DNA of 64,000 nt. Source: Maricaulis sp947259345 (lineage in GTDB: Bacteria > Pseudomonadota > Alphaproteobacteria > Caulobacterales > Maricaulaceae). Below are positions 43,610 to 52,690 of the stretch, one piece after another. Positions within the stretch are counted from its first letter, which is position 1, and every line of letters starts with the position of its first letter. The DNA is taken from contig OZ244254.1 of assembly GCA_965217205.1 (NCBI GenBank), forward strand, positions 372,001 to 436,000, written 5' to 3'. The position numbers were made by a program, and so were the translations under genes. The notes below the pieces were generated by a model. That model was not told the DNA's origin. It did not search any database and was given only the letters and a program-made list of their open reading frames with translations.

Positions 43610-45088
43610 CTACTGAGCCCCATTCCCCGCATCTGCGACAAGCGGCGTCTCGTCTTCGGCGGCCGGACGGGCGGCGTCGCGGATGGCGATGATGCGATCA
43701 CGTTCGGCTTCGAAGAGCGGGATTTCGTCTTCCGACAGCTGGCGCCCGGTGGGCAGGTCCAGGGTCATCGGATTGCGCGGCGTGCCATTGTGATGGACTT
43801 CATAATGCAGGTGCGGACCGGTAGAGCGCCCGGTCGTGCCGACATAGGCGATGACCTGGCCCTGGGTGACGCGGCTGCCGGCGCGGATGCCACGGGCGAA
43901 ACCGTTCAGATGGGCATAGGCGGTCTCATAGCCATTGGCGTGACGGATGCGGACATAATTGCCGAAGCTGCCGAAACGATTGGCCCGCTCCACAATTCCA
44001 TTGCCGGCGGCCATGACCGGGGTGCCACGCGGGGCGGCGAAATCTGTGCCGTTGTGGCGACGCGTATAGCCCAGGATCGGGTGGCGGCGGGCTCTCGAAA
44101 ACGATGAGGAGAGGCGGGCACCATTGACCGGGGTCAGCATCAAAAGGCGCTGGGCACTGGCCCCGTCCGGGCTGTAATAGCCGACAATCCCGTCCTCGGT
44201 CTCGTAGCGGAAGAATTCCTTGGCATCGCCGCGACCGTCATACATGGCGTAGAGGATGTCGCCGGTGCGGGCGGTATTGCCTTCCTCGTCGACGAAGCGC
44301 TCGAACAGGATGTCGAATTCATCGCCGGGCTGGATCGAGCGCTGGAAGTCGATGGCATAGGCGAGGACGCCAGCCAGCTCGACAACAACTCGGTCTGTGG
44401 CACCGGCATTGAGGGCGTCGACATAGAGCGAGGCCGTGATGGAGCCGGAGGCGCGCACCATTTCGCGGTCAAACTCGGCTATCGTCTCGCGGGCCCGGAA
44501 TGTGTCATCGAACGTGCGCGCCACGGTGATCGAGCGTTCGACATCGGGACGGAAGGAGAGCCCGTCAAAGCGCGTGACCGCTTCGCTGCCATCGGCCGGG
44601 GTCTCGGTCTCGAAATAGAGGTTGATGCGTTCGCCGGCCCGCAGATAGCGCAGGTCGAAGACGGTGCCCAGCGCGGCGATCGCGCGGGCGGCCTGGACCC
44701 GGTCGACACCGGCATCATCCAGCACACCCGCCAGCGTGCCGCCGCGCGGCACGGTGCGTTCAGCCTGGATACGGGTCGGGCAGCTGGCGCACTGGGTGAA
44801 GGCGGCGTCATTGACATGGAGCAGTTCGCTGGAGTCGAGCAGGATCGAGATCGGCTCGACCGGAGCAGTGTCCTGCAGCGAGACATCGGCTGAGAGGGGC
44901 GCGTCAGTATTTGCGTCGATCGGGGCGGCAACCGCCACGCTGATCGCCTCGCCGCTGGCGGCTTCACTGCGGGGCTCGCCACCCAGCATCAGCGCGGCCA
45001 GCAGGCCGGCGGACAGAGTGAGACTGGCAAGGGCCACAAGGCCTTGCGTACGGCGGGTATCAGCGCGGGTCACGTCAAACTCAGCCAC
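43610..45088 (-). CDS. M23-family peptidoglycan endopeptidase (LytM domain)
   Basis: A 492-residue protein anchored by an N-terminal helix (about 17-36). A central region (about 110-290) resembles the Csd3/MepM pre-domains (FDLRYLRAGERINLYFETE). The LytM domain (about 320-440) has intact motifs: HNGTDFA for HxxxD and GPHLHYEV for HxH. It likely cuts peptidoglycan cross-links in the periplasm during growth or division. Start at ATG 45088. It is divergent from chpT. Confidence 0.9.
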   Translation of the reverse strand: MAEFDVTRADTRRTQGLVALASLTLSAGLLAALMLGGEPRSEAASGEAISVAVAAPIDANTDAPLSADVSLQDTAPVEPISILLDSSELLHVNDAAFTQCASCPTRIQAERTVPRGGTLAGVLDDAGVDRVQAARAIAALGTVFDLRYLRAGERINLYFETETPADGSEAVTRFDGLSFRPDVERSITVARTFDDTFRARETIAEFDREMVRASGSITASLYVDALNAGATDRVVVELAGVLAYAIDFQRSIQPGDEFDILFERFVDEEGNTARTGDILYAMYDGRGDAKEFFRYETEDGIVGYYSPDGASAQRLLMLTPVNGARLSSSFSRARRHPILGYTRRHNGTDFAAPRGTPVMAAGNGIVERANRFGSFGNYVRIRHANGYETAYAHLNGFARGIRAGSRVTQGQVIAYVGTTGRSTGPHLHYEVHHNGTPRNPMTLDLPTGRQLSEDEIPLFEAERDRIIAIRDAARPAAEDETPLVADAGNGAQ

Positions 45089-45302
45089 TGGCGCAAAACT
45101 CCGGTCTGCTCAAACGACACTCGTGTGTCTGGTTCATCAAGCAAGTCTCGCACCGTTTGCCGGGCTGCCCCGTATTCCCGCGAAACCTGTCCCCACAGCC
45201 GGGAACGAATCATGTCTTGGACTGATCCGGTTGCCAAGACCTTTCCGGTGCGGTGAATGCAGTTTCAGTGCGAAAACCGGTCGAGGCGCCGAAGAATCGT
45301 GT

Positions 45303-45986
45303 ATGGAAAATGCCATGCAAGACGATATCCCCGCCGAAATCCCGGCCGACCAACTCGCCGCCCTGCTTTGTGCACGGCTCTGTCATGACCTCGTCAGCCC
45401 GGTCTCGGCGCTGGGCGCTGCGCTCAGCGTGTTCGATGATCCGGACAGCGGCGACATGCATGATGACGCCATGGAGCTGGTCCGCGAAAGCTCACGCCAG
45501 GCCCAGTCCAAACTGGAATTCTGCCGCCTCGCCTTTGGCGCTGGCGGGTCTGCGCCAGGGATATTGGACAGCCGCGAATTACAGCGCCTGACCGAGAACA
45601 TGTTTTCGTCGGTCAAGCCGGACATCGTCTGGAAGGTCGACTCGGCCGGGCTCGAAAAGCAGGCTGCGCGCCTCCTCCTGAATATGTGCCTTCTGGGCGT
45701 GGACGCGGCACCGCGCGGCGGGACAGTCACCATTGAAGCGGCCGATGCCGCGGGCGGTGCGCGTCTTCGCGTGATTTCGGAAGGCCCCCGGGCCCGTCTC
45801 GAGGAGGGTACCGCCCGTGCCCTTGAGGCGCATGCCCCGGAGAACGGCTATGACGGCCGCTCTATCCAACCCTATTATACCGGCCTGATTGCCCGCACCA
45901 ATGGTGGCCGTGTCAGCGCCCAGGCGGATGAGAACCGGGTCGAATTCATTGCCCTCGTGAAGGGACCGGAAGGTATGATCGGTTGA
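45303..45986 (+). CDS. chpT: Histidine phosphotransferase ChpT
   Basis: ChpT relays phosphate from the hybrid kinase CckA to CtrA and CpdR. The 227 residues match the Caulobacter protein in layout: the DHp-like start ALLCARLCHDLVSPVSALG (phospho-His28), then DDAMELVRESSRQAQSKLEFCRLAFG, the degenerate ATPase-fold domain and GPRARLEEG...IQPYYTGLIARTNGGRV. Two ATGs are possible (45303 and 45315). The gene sits before the che operon, separated by 129 bases. Confidence 0.9.
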   Translation: MENAMQDDIPAEIPADQLAALLCARLCHDLVSPVSALGAALSVFDDPDSGDMHDDAMELVRESSRQAQSKLEFCRLAFGAGGSAPGILDSRELQRLTENMFSSVKPDIVWKVDSAGLEKQAARLLLNMCLLGVDAAPRGGTVTIEAADAAGGARLRVISEGPRARLEEGTARALEAHAPENGYDGRSIQPYYTGLIARTNGGRVSAQADENRVEFIALVKGPEGMIG

Positions 45987-46056
45987 CGGGATGAGGGCCC
46001 GGGCGCGCCCTCATATCGTATGAATGATTTCGCTGCCGGAAGACGCTTTCAGCCAA

Positions 46057-46069
46057 GAGTCCGTTAACT
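46057..46069. promoter_or_regulatory. GANTC site joined to a TTAAC half-site before cheA
   Basis: GAGTC (46057-46061) followed by GTTAACTAA; TTAA is at 46064-46067. CtrA half-sites read TTAAC. It lies 47-59 bases upstream of the cheA start. One half only, so support is modest. Confidence 0.3.
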
Positions 46070-46115
46070 AAGGCCTGTCAGGTTGCTGTGGAATCAGAAC
46101 CGTACGGGGCCTGCC

Positions 46116-48899
46116 ATGGACGATCTCATCAGCGAATTCTTGACGGAAACGGGCGAAAGCCTCGATGTCATCGATTCTGAACTGGTGCGCTTCGAGAACA
46201 ACCCGGAAGACCGGGCGATCCTCGATAATATTTTCCGCCTTCTGCACACCATCAAGGGGACTTGCGGGTTCCTTGGACTTCCGCGGCTGGAAGCGGTGGC
46301 GCATGCCGGTGAAACCCTGCTGGGCAAATTCCGCGACGGCGAGCTGAGTGTTTCACCGCCAATGGTCACGCTGGTCCTGCAGGCCATTGATCAGATCAAG
46401 GTTGTGCTGGAAGCCCTTGAGAATACCGGCGTTGAACCGGCCGGTGATGACTCCGAGCTGATCGGTCGCCTCGAAGACGCGTCCATGGGGCGTTTGCCTG
46501 AGCAGGCCGACGAGACCGTGCCGCAACAGCCTGATAACTGGGACAATGACCTCGGCCGCGAACTGCGTCCGGGCGAAGTCTCGCTGGCAGACCTTGAAGC
46601 CGCCTTCAACAGCGCCGAGCCAGAAGTCGATGGTGTCGCTGCACCGGTCGCCGACGCGGCTCCTGAAGAGCCGGTCGTGCATATTGGCGTCGGTGAATTT
46701 GACCCCGATCTGGGCCGCGAGCTGCGCCCGGGCGAAGTGTCCGCCGCCGAGCTTGAAGCCGCTTTTGCCAGCGCCGAGCCGGAAGTCGAGGTGGCGCCTG
46801 CTGCAGCCGAGCTGATTACCAAGGATATGAGCCAGGCCGAAGCGCTCGCCACCGCCATGGCGGAGCTCAAGGGCGGTGACGATCATGTCGCCGGTGAAGG
46901 CGGTGTGAAGGTCCAGCAGACCGTGCGCGTTGGTGTCGACGTGCTCGAGGCGCTGATGACCACCGTGTCCGAGCTTGTCCTGACCCGGAACCAGCTGATG
47001 CAGACCGTGCGCGGTCTGGAAGATGATGATCTGAAGGGCCCGCTGCAGCGCCTCTCCGCCGTGACCGGCGAGCTGCAAGACGGGGTCATGAAGACCCGCA
47101 TGCAGCCGATCGGCGATGCCTGGCGCAAGCTGCCGCGCATCATCCGCGACGTCTCCACCGATCTTGGCAAGAAGATCGAACTGGTGATGGAGGGCAATGA
47201 GACCGAGCTCGACCGTCAGGTTCTCGAACTCATCAAGGACCCGCTCACCCACATGGTCCGCAACTCCGCCGACCATGGCCTGGAAATGCCGGCTGACCGC
47301 GCCAAGGCGGGCAAGTCCGAAAAGGGCACGATCAAGCTGTCCGCCTATCATGAAGGCGGCCATATCATTATCGCCATCTCCGATGATGGCATGGGCCTCA
47401 ACACGGCCCGTATCGGCGAGAAGGCCCTCGAGAAGGGGCTGACCACGCACGAAGAACTCGAGCGGATGACGGAGCAGCAGATCCACCGCTTCATCTTCGC
47501 GCCGGGTTTCTCGACCGCCGAGAAAGTCACCAATCTGTCCGGCCGCGGCGTCGGCATGGATGTGGTGCGCACCAATATCGAGCAGATTGGCGGCGTCATC
47601 GACGTCACCTCGACGGCCGGCAAGGGTTCGCATTTCTCGATCAAGATCCCGCTCACCCTGGCCATCGTGTCGGCGCTCATTGTCGGTTGCGACGAGCAGC
47701 GTTTTGCCATTCCCCAGCTCGCCGTGCGTGAGCTGGTGCGGGTCGGCGCCGGGTCCGAGCACACAGTCGAAAACCTCAATGGCGCCCGCGTCATGCGTCT
47801 GCGTGACCGGCTCATGCCGTTGGTCGACCTGCACGATGTGCTGGGCGTTGGCGAGGCCTATAACGGCAAGGAAGACGAAACCGGCTTCGTGGTTGTCCTC
47901 GATGCCGGCGGCCGCAATGTTGGCCTGGTCGTCGACAATGTCCTCGACACGGAAGAGATCGTCGTCAAGCCGCTCTCGGACTCCCTGCGTGGCGTGCATG
48001 CCTATTCCGGCGCCACCATTCTCGGCGATGGCTCGGTTATCATGATCCTCGATCCGAACGGCCTGGCTGGCGAAATCGTCACGGCGATGGACGAAGAGGC
48101 CTCGATCGAAGCGTCTGCATCCAAGAATGCCGAGGCCACCAATACGCAGCGCCTGCTTCTCGTGCGCGCCGGTGGCTCCGAGCCGAAAGCGGTTCCGCTC
48201 GCCCTGGTCACACGGCTGGAAGAGTTCAATCCGGACACGATCGAAAGCACCAATGGACGCCTGGTGGTCCAATATCGTGGCCGCCTGATGCCGATCGTTC
48301 CGATTGGTTCGGAAATCCGCACGGTCGAAGGTCAGCGCCAGCCGGTTCTCGTGTTTGCCGAAAACCACACCTCGATCGGCCTGGCGGTCGACGAGATTGT
48401 CGATGTTGTCGAAGAGCGTGTCGACATGCAGATGTCGTCGGACAAGCCCGGGATCATCGGTTCCGCCATCATCAAGGGCAAGGCCACGGATGTGGTCGAT
48501 ATCGCCTGGTATCTCGACCAGTCCCGCGCCGGCAATATCCAGCGCAAGGCTAGCAATCGCCGCCGCCGCATCCTGCTGGTCGATGCCGATGCCTTCGCGC
48601 GCCGCATGATCGCACCCCTGCTGGCGGCGGCGGGCTACGACGTGACGCCGACGGGCGGCATGCATGAAGTGCACGCCATCGCCGAGGCGGGTGAGCAGTT
48701 TGACGCCATGGTTGGCGACCCGTCCGCGTTGTCGCGCATTCGCCAGGAAGGCCTGTGGCCGAACCTGCCGACCCTGGCCGTCACTGACTGGCCGGAAGAT
48801 ACGCAGTCCGAGGGCCTGACGGCCGTGCTGCCGAGATCGGATCGTGGCGCCCTGATCGCCGCCCTCGACTCGGTGTCTCAAGAGGAGAAGGTGGCATGA
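46116..48899 (+). CDS. cheA: Chemotaxis histidine kinase CheA with extra CheW and receiver-like domains
   Basis: Central kinase of chemotaxis. The 927 residues hold an Hpt domain with phospho-His44 in LLHTIKGTCGF, a linker with two 27-residue near-identical units at 145-171 and 198-224 (DLGRELRPGEVS..., 24 of 27 identical) where a P2 domain is expected, dimerisation and ATPase domains (LVLTRNQLMQ; HMVRNSADHG; DDGMGL), a first CheW domain (about 525-660), a second (about 680-805), and a C-terminal receiver-like domain (LLVDADAFARRM; VGDP) whose conserved Lys is replaced. Start ATG 46116; the cheW start overlaps its stop (ATGA). Confidence 0.93.
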   Translation: MDDLISEFLTETGESLDVIDSELVRFENNPEDRAILDNIFRLLHTIKGTCGFLGLPRLEAVAHAGETLLGKFRDGELSVSPPMVTLVLQAIDQIKVVLEALENTGVEPAGDDSELIGRLEDASMGRLPEQADETVPQQPDNWDNDLGRELRPGEVSLADLEAAFNSAEPEVDGVAAPVADAAPEEPVVHIGVGEFDPDLGRELRPGEVSAAELEAAFASAEPEVEVAPAAAELITKDMSQAEALATAMAELKGGDDHVAGEGGVKVQQTVRVGVDVLEALMTTVSELVLTRNQLMQTVRGLEDDDLKGPLQRLSAVTGELQDGVMKTRMQPIGDAWRKLPRIIRDVSTDLGKKIELVMEGNETELDRQVLELIKDPLTHMVRNSADHGLEMPADRAKAGKSEKGTIKLSAYHEGGHIIIAISDDGMGLNTARIGEKALEKGLTTHEELERMTEQQIHRFIFAPGFSTAEKVTNLSGRGVGMDVVRTNIEQIGGVIDVTSTAGKGSHFSIKIPLTLAIVSALIVGCDEQRFAIPQLAVRELVRVGAGSEHTVENLNGARVMRLRDRLMPLVDLHDVLGVGEAYNGKEDETGFVVVLDAGGRNVGLVVDNVLDTEEIVVKPLSDSLRGVHAYSGATILGDGSVIMILDPNGLAGEIVTAMDEEASIEASASKNAEATNTQRLLLVRAGGSEPKAVPLALVTRLEEFNPDTIESTNGRLVVQYRGRLMPIVPIGSEIRTVEGQRQPVLVFAENHTSIGLAVDEIVDVVEERVDMQMSSDKPGIIGSAIIKGKATDVVDIAWYLDQSRAGNIQRKASNRRRRILLVDADAFARRMIAPLLAAAGYDVTPTGGMHEVHAIAEAGEQFDAMVGDPSALSRIRQEGLWPNLPTLAVTDWPEDTQSEGLTAVLPRSDRGALIAALDSVSQEEKVA

Positions 48900-49381
48900 C
48901 CACGCATCATGGCGACAATGCCGAATTGAGTGCCGAGTCCATGAATGAATACGTCTCGGTCCGTATTGGTGACCAGCTCTTCGGCGCGCCGGTTGACGCG
49001 ATCCGCGAAGTTTTCGCGCCGCAATCGGTAACGTCGGTTCCGCTTGCACCGTGTGAAGTGGCCGGTTTGCTCAATCTGCGCGGCCGTATCGTGACAGCGA
49101 TTGACGCCCGGCGGCGTCTCGGCTTGCCGCCGCGGGAAGCCACCGAATCCGGAATGGCGCTCGGCGTTGAGCGTGGTAGCGAAATTTTTGGACTTATCGT
49201 GGATAGTGTCGGTGAAGTGCTTCGTCGTCCTAGGGCGGAGCTGGAGCCGGTGCCGGCCCATGTCGATGCGACTTGGCGGTCGATGGTCAAGGGTGTGCAC
49301 CGTCTGGACAAGGAATTGCTGGCAGTCCTCGACGTCTCGGCCGTTATCGGAACGGCTGGCGCCAAGGCAGAAGCCGCCTAG
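48896..49381 (+). CDS. cheW: Chemotaxis coupling protein CheW
   Basis: A 161-residue CheW that links receptors to CheA at the polar array. It contains VSVRIGDQLFGAPVDAIREVF, the core PCEVAGLLNLRGRIVTAID with the receptor-binding GRI, and FGLIVDSVGEVLRR. The ATG overlaps the cheA stop by four bases, and cheY follows 14 bases later. Confidence 0.95.
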   Translation: MTTHHGDNAELSAESMNEYVSVRIGDQLFGAPVDAIREVFAPQSVTSVPLAPCEVAGLLNLRGRIVTAIDARRRLGLPPREATESGMALGVERGSEIFGLIVDSVGEVLRRPRAELEPVPAHVDATWRSMVKGVHRLDKELLAVLDVSAVIGTAGAKAEAA

Positions 49382-49395
49382 CGGAGGGTGTTGGG

Positions 49396-49770
49396 ATGAA
49401 AACGTGTCTGGTTGTCGACGATTCTCGGGTGATCCGGAAAGTCGCGCGCAAAATACTCGAAGAACTTCAGTTTGAATGTGTCGAGGCGGGTGACGGGTCG
49501 GAAGCCCTGGAAGCCTGCCGCAAGCAGATGCCGGATGCGATCCTGCTGGACTGGAACATGCCGGTCATGAACGGGCTGGATTTCGTCAAGGCGCTGCGCC
49601 GCGAAGAGACCGGCGACCAGCCGGTCGTGGTCTTCTGCACGACCGAAAATGACATGGCACACATCACCGAAGCCCTTCGGGCCGGTGCGGATGAGTATGT
49701 CATGAAGCCGTTTGATGGTGACATCATCGAGTCCAAGTTCCAGCAAACGGGTTTGCTGCGCGCTTCCTGA
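49396..49770 (+). CDS. cheY: Chemotaxis response regulator CheY
   Basis: A 124-residue single receiver domain that carries the signal from CheA to the flagellar motor or a phosphate sink. Acidic pair Asp8/Asp9, phospho-acceptor Asp52 in LLDWNMP, Thr82 region CTTEND and Lys104 in YVMKPF are all present. It lies between cheW and cheB, with TTGGG before ATG 49396. Confidence 0.95.
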   Translation: MKTCLVVDDSRVIRKVARKILEELQFECVEAGDGSEALEACRKQMPDAILLDWNMPVMNGLDFVKALRREETGDQPVVVFCTTENDMAHITEALRAGADEYVMKPFDGDIIESKFQQTGLLRAS

Positions 49771-49780
49771 GGGGTTTCCA

Positions 49781-50968
49781 ATGACGGAACTCGCCCGCAC
49801 GGCGTCTCCCGCCCAATCCATCGCCCGGGTTCTCGTGATCGATGACTCCGCGGTTGCCCGCGGTCTCATGACGCGCTGGGTCGATGAGGACAAGGATCTC
49901 ACGCTCGTCGGCGCCGCCGTCGATGGTGAGCAAGGCCTTCGCAAGGCCGAGGAACTCAAGCCCGACCTGATCGTGCTTGATGTCGAAATGCCGAAAATGG
50001 ATGGCCTCGCGGCCCTGCCGCTGCTGCTCAAGGCCGTGCCGGGCTGCAAAGTGGTCATGGCGTCGACGCTGACCCGTCGTGGTGGTGAAGTGACCATCCG
50101 CGCGCTCTCCATGGGCGCAGCGGATTATGCGTCCAAACCCCAAGCCGGCCGACTCGCCGGCGCCGAGGAATTCCGCCGCGATCTGCTGACCAAGCTGAAA
50201 GCCCTCGCGCCGCGTCCGATCCCTCCGGTCCCCACGCAAGGCAATCTCGCACAACCGAGCGCGCCGACCGCGCCCATCGCGCCGACCGCGCGCACCACAA
50301 CCGCCCCGCCGCCCGCCGCGCCAGCAAGAAAAATGCATGCGCCGGTGGCCCAGCCACCGCAAACGCGCGGCACCCCTCGGCACAATGGGCGTCCGGAAAT
50401 CATCGCCATCGGGTCCTCGACCGGCGGCCCGCAAGCCCTGCGCGATGTCATCTCCGCCATTCCCGCCGATGTCCGCGCGCCGATCGTTATTGCCCAGCAC
50501 ATGCCGGCCCTGTTCACCAAGATTCTCGCCGAACACCTGACCAAGGCCGGCAAGCTGGTGTGCAAGGAAGCGGAAGACAATGAGCGTCTGAAGCCGGGCT
50601 GCGTCTATATCGCGCCGGGCGATTTCCACATGACCATCCGCAAGGATGCCGCGGGCTTCTATGCGGTGCTCGATCAAACACCGCCAATCAATTTCTGTCG
50701 TCCGGCAGTCGATCCCCTGTTCCAGTCCGTGGCCGAGGTCACGCGCGGCGCAGCCCTCGGCATCATTCTGACGGGCATGGGCCATGACGGCCGGGAAGGT
50801 GCACGCATGCTGCGCAATGTCGGCGGCACCATTCTGGCTCAGGACGAGGCGACGAGTATTGTTTGGGGTATGCCGGGTGCCGTGGCGGAAGCCGGCCTGG
50901 CCGATGAAATCCTGTCTCTGTCGCAGATGGGTCCGGGCATTGTCCGGCGCGCGAAAGGTGGACTGTAA
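49781..50968 (+). CDS. cheB: Chemotaxis protein-glutamate methylesterase CheB
   Basis: Removes methyl groups from receptor glutamates for adaptation. The 395-residue protein has a receiver domain with phospho-site Asp67 (LIVLDVEMPKMDG), a long Pro/Ala/Thr-rich linker (about 145-205, longer than in E. coli CheB) and the methylesterase domain with catalytic Ser in IAIGSSTGGPQALRD, His in IAQHMP and Asp in GMGHDGREGA. It lies two bases before cheR, its antagonist. Confidence 0.96.
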   Translation: MTELARTASPAQSIARVLVIDDSAVARGLMTRWVDEDKDLTLVGAAVDGEQGLRKAEELKPDLIVLDVEMPKMDGLAALPLLLKAVPGCKVVMASTLTRRGGEVTIRALSMGAADYASKPQAGRLAGAEEFRRDLLTKLKALAPRPIPPVPTQGNLAQPSAPTAPIAPTARTTTAPPPAAPARKMHAPVAQPPQTRGTPRHNGRPEIIAIGSSTGGPQALRDVISAIPADVRAPIVIAQHMPALFTKILAEHLTKAGKLVCKEAEDNERLKPGCVYIAPGDFHMTIRKDAAGFYAVLDQTPPINFCRPAVDPLFQSVAEVTRGAALGIILTGMGHDGREGARMLRNVGGTILAQDEATSIVWGMPGAVAEAGLADEILSLSQMGPGIVRRAKGGL

Positions 50969-50970
50969 AA

Positions 50971-51807
50971 ATGATAAAACACGATGACATCCTTTTCGTG
51001 GCCGCAGAGGCGTTCAAACGCTCGGGTCTCGTCCTGTCTGCCGACAAGGGCTACTTGCTGGAAAGCCGTCTCGCGCCCTTGGCGCGGGCTGAAGGCTATC
51101 CCTCGATCGAGGCGCTGATCTCGTCGGCGCGTCGCGATAGCGACGGTCGCCTCCTGTGGGCCATTACCGAAGCCCTGGCGACTCACGAAACCTTCTTCTT
51201 TCGCGACAACACGCCCTTCGATCTGTTCAAGCAGGATGTGCTGCCGGTTCTCGCCCGTGCCCGCGGCAATAACGGTCAGATTCGCATCTGGTGCGCGGCC
51301 TGCTCGTCCGGCCAGGAACCCTATTCGCTGGCCATGCTGCTCGAGGAAGAGCGCGCCCGGCTCGGAAATCTGCGTGTTGAGATCGTCGCCACCGACATGG
51401 CACCCCGCGTGCTCGAAAAGGCCAAGGCTGGCATTTACTCGCAGTTCGAGGTCCAGCGCGGCCTCGCCGTCCAGCGCCTGGTCCAGCATTTCGAACAGCA
51501 GGGCGAGCAATGGCGCGTCAAGCCGAACATCCGCTCCATGGTGACCTTCCAGAAGCAGAACCTGCTGGAGAATTTCGCCCAGATGGGGACGTTCGATCTG
51601 GTGTTCTGCCGCAATGTGCTGATCTATTTCGATGCCGACACCAAAAAGAAGGTGCTCAGCCGTATTGCGCACCAGACGGCCCAGGACGGTTATCTGATCA
51701 TGGGCGCTGCGGAGACTGTTGTCGGCCTGTCCAGCGATTTCTCGCCGGTCGAAGGGCGCCGCGGCCTGTATGGCCGCGCGGCCGTCGCCAAGTCGGCCGC
51801 CGCCTGA
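50971..51807 (+). CDS. cheR: Chemotaxis protein methyltransferase CheR
   Basis: Methylates receptor glutamates using S-adenosylmethionine. The 278 residues have the helical N domain, THETFFFRD, the SAM-binding IWCAACSSGQEPYSLAMLL and FDLVFCRNVLIYFD. It closes the cheAWYBR operon and is followed by an intrinsic terminator. No receptor gene is in the window. Confidence 0.97.
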   Translation: MIKHDDILFVAAEAFKRSGLVLSADKGYLLESRLAPLARAEGYPSIEALISSARRDSDGRLLWAITEALATHETFFFRDNTPFDLFKQDVLPVLARARGNNGQIRIWCAACSSGQEPYSLAMLLEEERARLGNLRVEIVATDMAPRVLEKAKAGIYSQFEVQRGLAVQRLVQHFEQQGEQWRVKPNIRSMVTFQKQNLLENFAQMGTFDLVFCRNVLIYFDADTKKKVLSRIAHQTAQDGYLIMGAAETVVGLSSDFSPVEGRRGLYGRAAVAKSAAA

Positions 51808-51833
51808 TCCGGCCAACCGACACAGATTTGATG

Positions 51834-51866
51834 AAGGCCTCGCAGCTCCCCTGCGGGGCCTTTTTC
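51834..51866 (+). terminator. Intrinsic terminator of the che operon
   Basis: AAGGCCTCGCAG and CTGCGGGGCCTT form a stem (51834-51862) with a short loop, followed by TTTCTT. It lies 27 bases after the cheR stop. Confidence 0.85.
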
Positions 51867-51922
51867 TTGACCGGGACGGGGCCCCGCGGCTTATTGGAGC
51901 CTGGGAAAGTGATCGTGTCTGA

Positions 51923-52690
51923 ATGAGCTCCATCCTCGCCATTGCCATCCTGAGCCTCGCGTTGGTTCAAAGTCCCGATGAGGCCGCGAACACGCCGTCC
52001 CCGGCCTGCGAGATCAGGAGTTTCGAGACGTCGCCCTTTCTCGTCTGTGAGTATGACGCGGCTCGCCATGAGCTCCGCTTGGTCCGCAATGATCTCGACC
52101 CCGACCGCTCGCGGCGGATGGATGCGCTGCTGCGGGATCCGGATATCGAGGCGAGGCGTGTTCGCTTCGCCATGAATGCCGGCATGTTCGAGGAAAGTGG
52201 TCGTCCACTGGGTCTATACGTGGCCGAAGGAAGGACAGGGCGGGGGCTGAACACCCGCTCGGGACATCGCGGCAATTTCGATCTCTCGCCGAATGGCGTC
52301 TTCTTCACCGATGCGGAAGGGCGTCCCTCGGTTATCTCCAGGGGCGACTGGTTCGCTCATGAGGCCGACGCTGTCTGGGCCACCCAGTCCGGTCCCCTCC
52401 TGGTGATCGATGGCGCGCTGCATCCGGCTATCCAGCACGACAGACCGTCCCGTCGTGTGCGCAACGGTGTCGGCATCACGGACCCGGACACCGCCGCCTT
52501 CGTGCTCAGCCTCGAGCCGGTCTCCTTTGGACGTCTCGCCCGTTTCTTTCGCGACGGCCTGGGCAGTGAGAATGCGCTCTATCTGGACGGGGTCGTGTCC
52601 GGTGCCTGGGTTCCCGAATTGCCACGCCTGGATCTGATCCACCGGGTCGGGCCTGTCATTCTGGTTACCGACAACGGATGCTTGGACTAG
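51923..52690 (+). CDS. Phosphodiester glycosidase (NAGPA/DUF2233) family protein
   Basis: A 255-residue exported protein (signal peptide MSSILAIAILSLALVQS). The DUF2233/NAGPA fold is recognised by VRFAMNAGMFEESGRPLGLYVAEG, NFDLSPNGVFF, WATQSGPLLVIDGALHPAI, RNGVGI and ALYLDG. Bacterial members hydrolyse sugar phosphodiesters or act in exopolysaccharide/cell wall handling; substrate unknown. Single gene, after the che terminator. Its stop shares CTAG with the convergent gene. Confidence 0.85.
   Translation: MSSILAIAILSLALVQSPDEAANTPSPACEIRSFETSPFLVCEYDAARHELRLVRNDLDPDRSRRMDALLRDPDIEARRVRFAMNAGMFEESGRPLGLYVAEGRTGRGLNTRSGHRGNFDLSPNGVFFTDAEGRPSVISRGDWFAHEADAVWATQSGPLLVIDGALHPAIQHDRPSRRVRNGVGITDPDTAAFVLSLEPVSFGRLARFFRDGLGSENALYLDGVVSGAWVPELPRLDLIHRVGPVILVTDNGCLD

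Noticed and set aside
44664..45302. Long upstream extension of the chpT frame
   Set aside because: It runs antisense through the M23 gene; family length and start point to 45303 or 45315.
46353..49049. 898-residue open frame opposite cheA
   Set aside because: Antisense shadow of cheA; His/Arg-rich composition without any domain.
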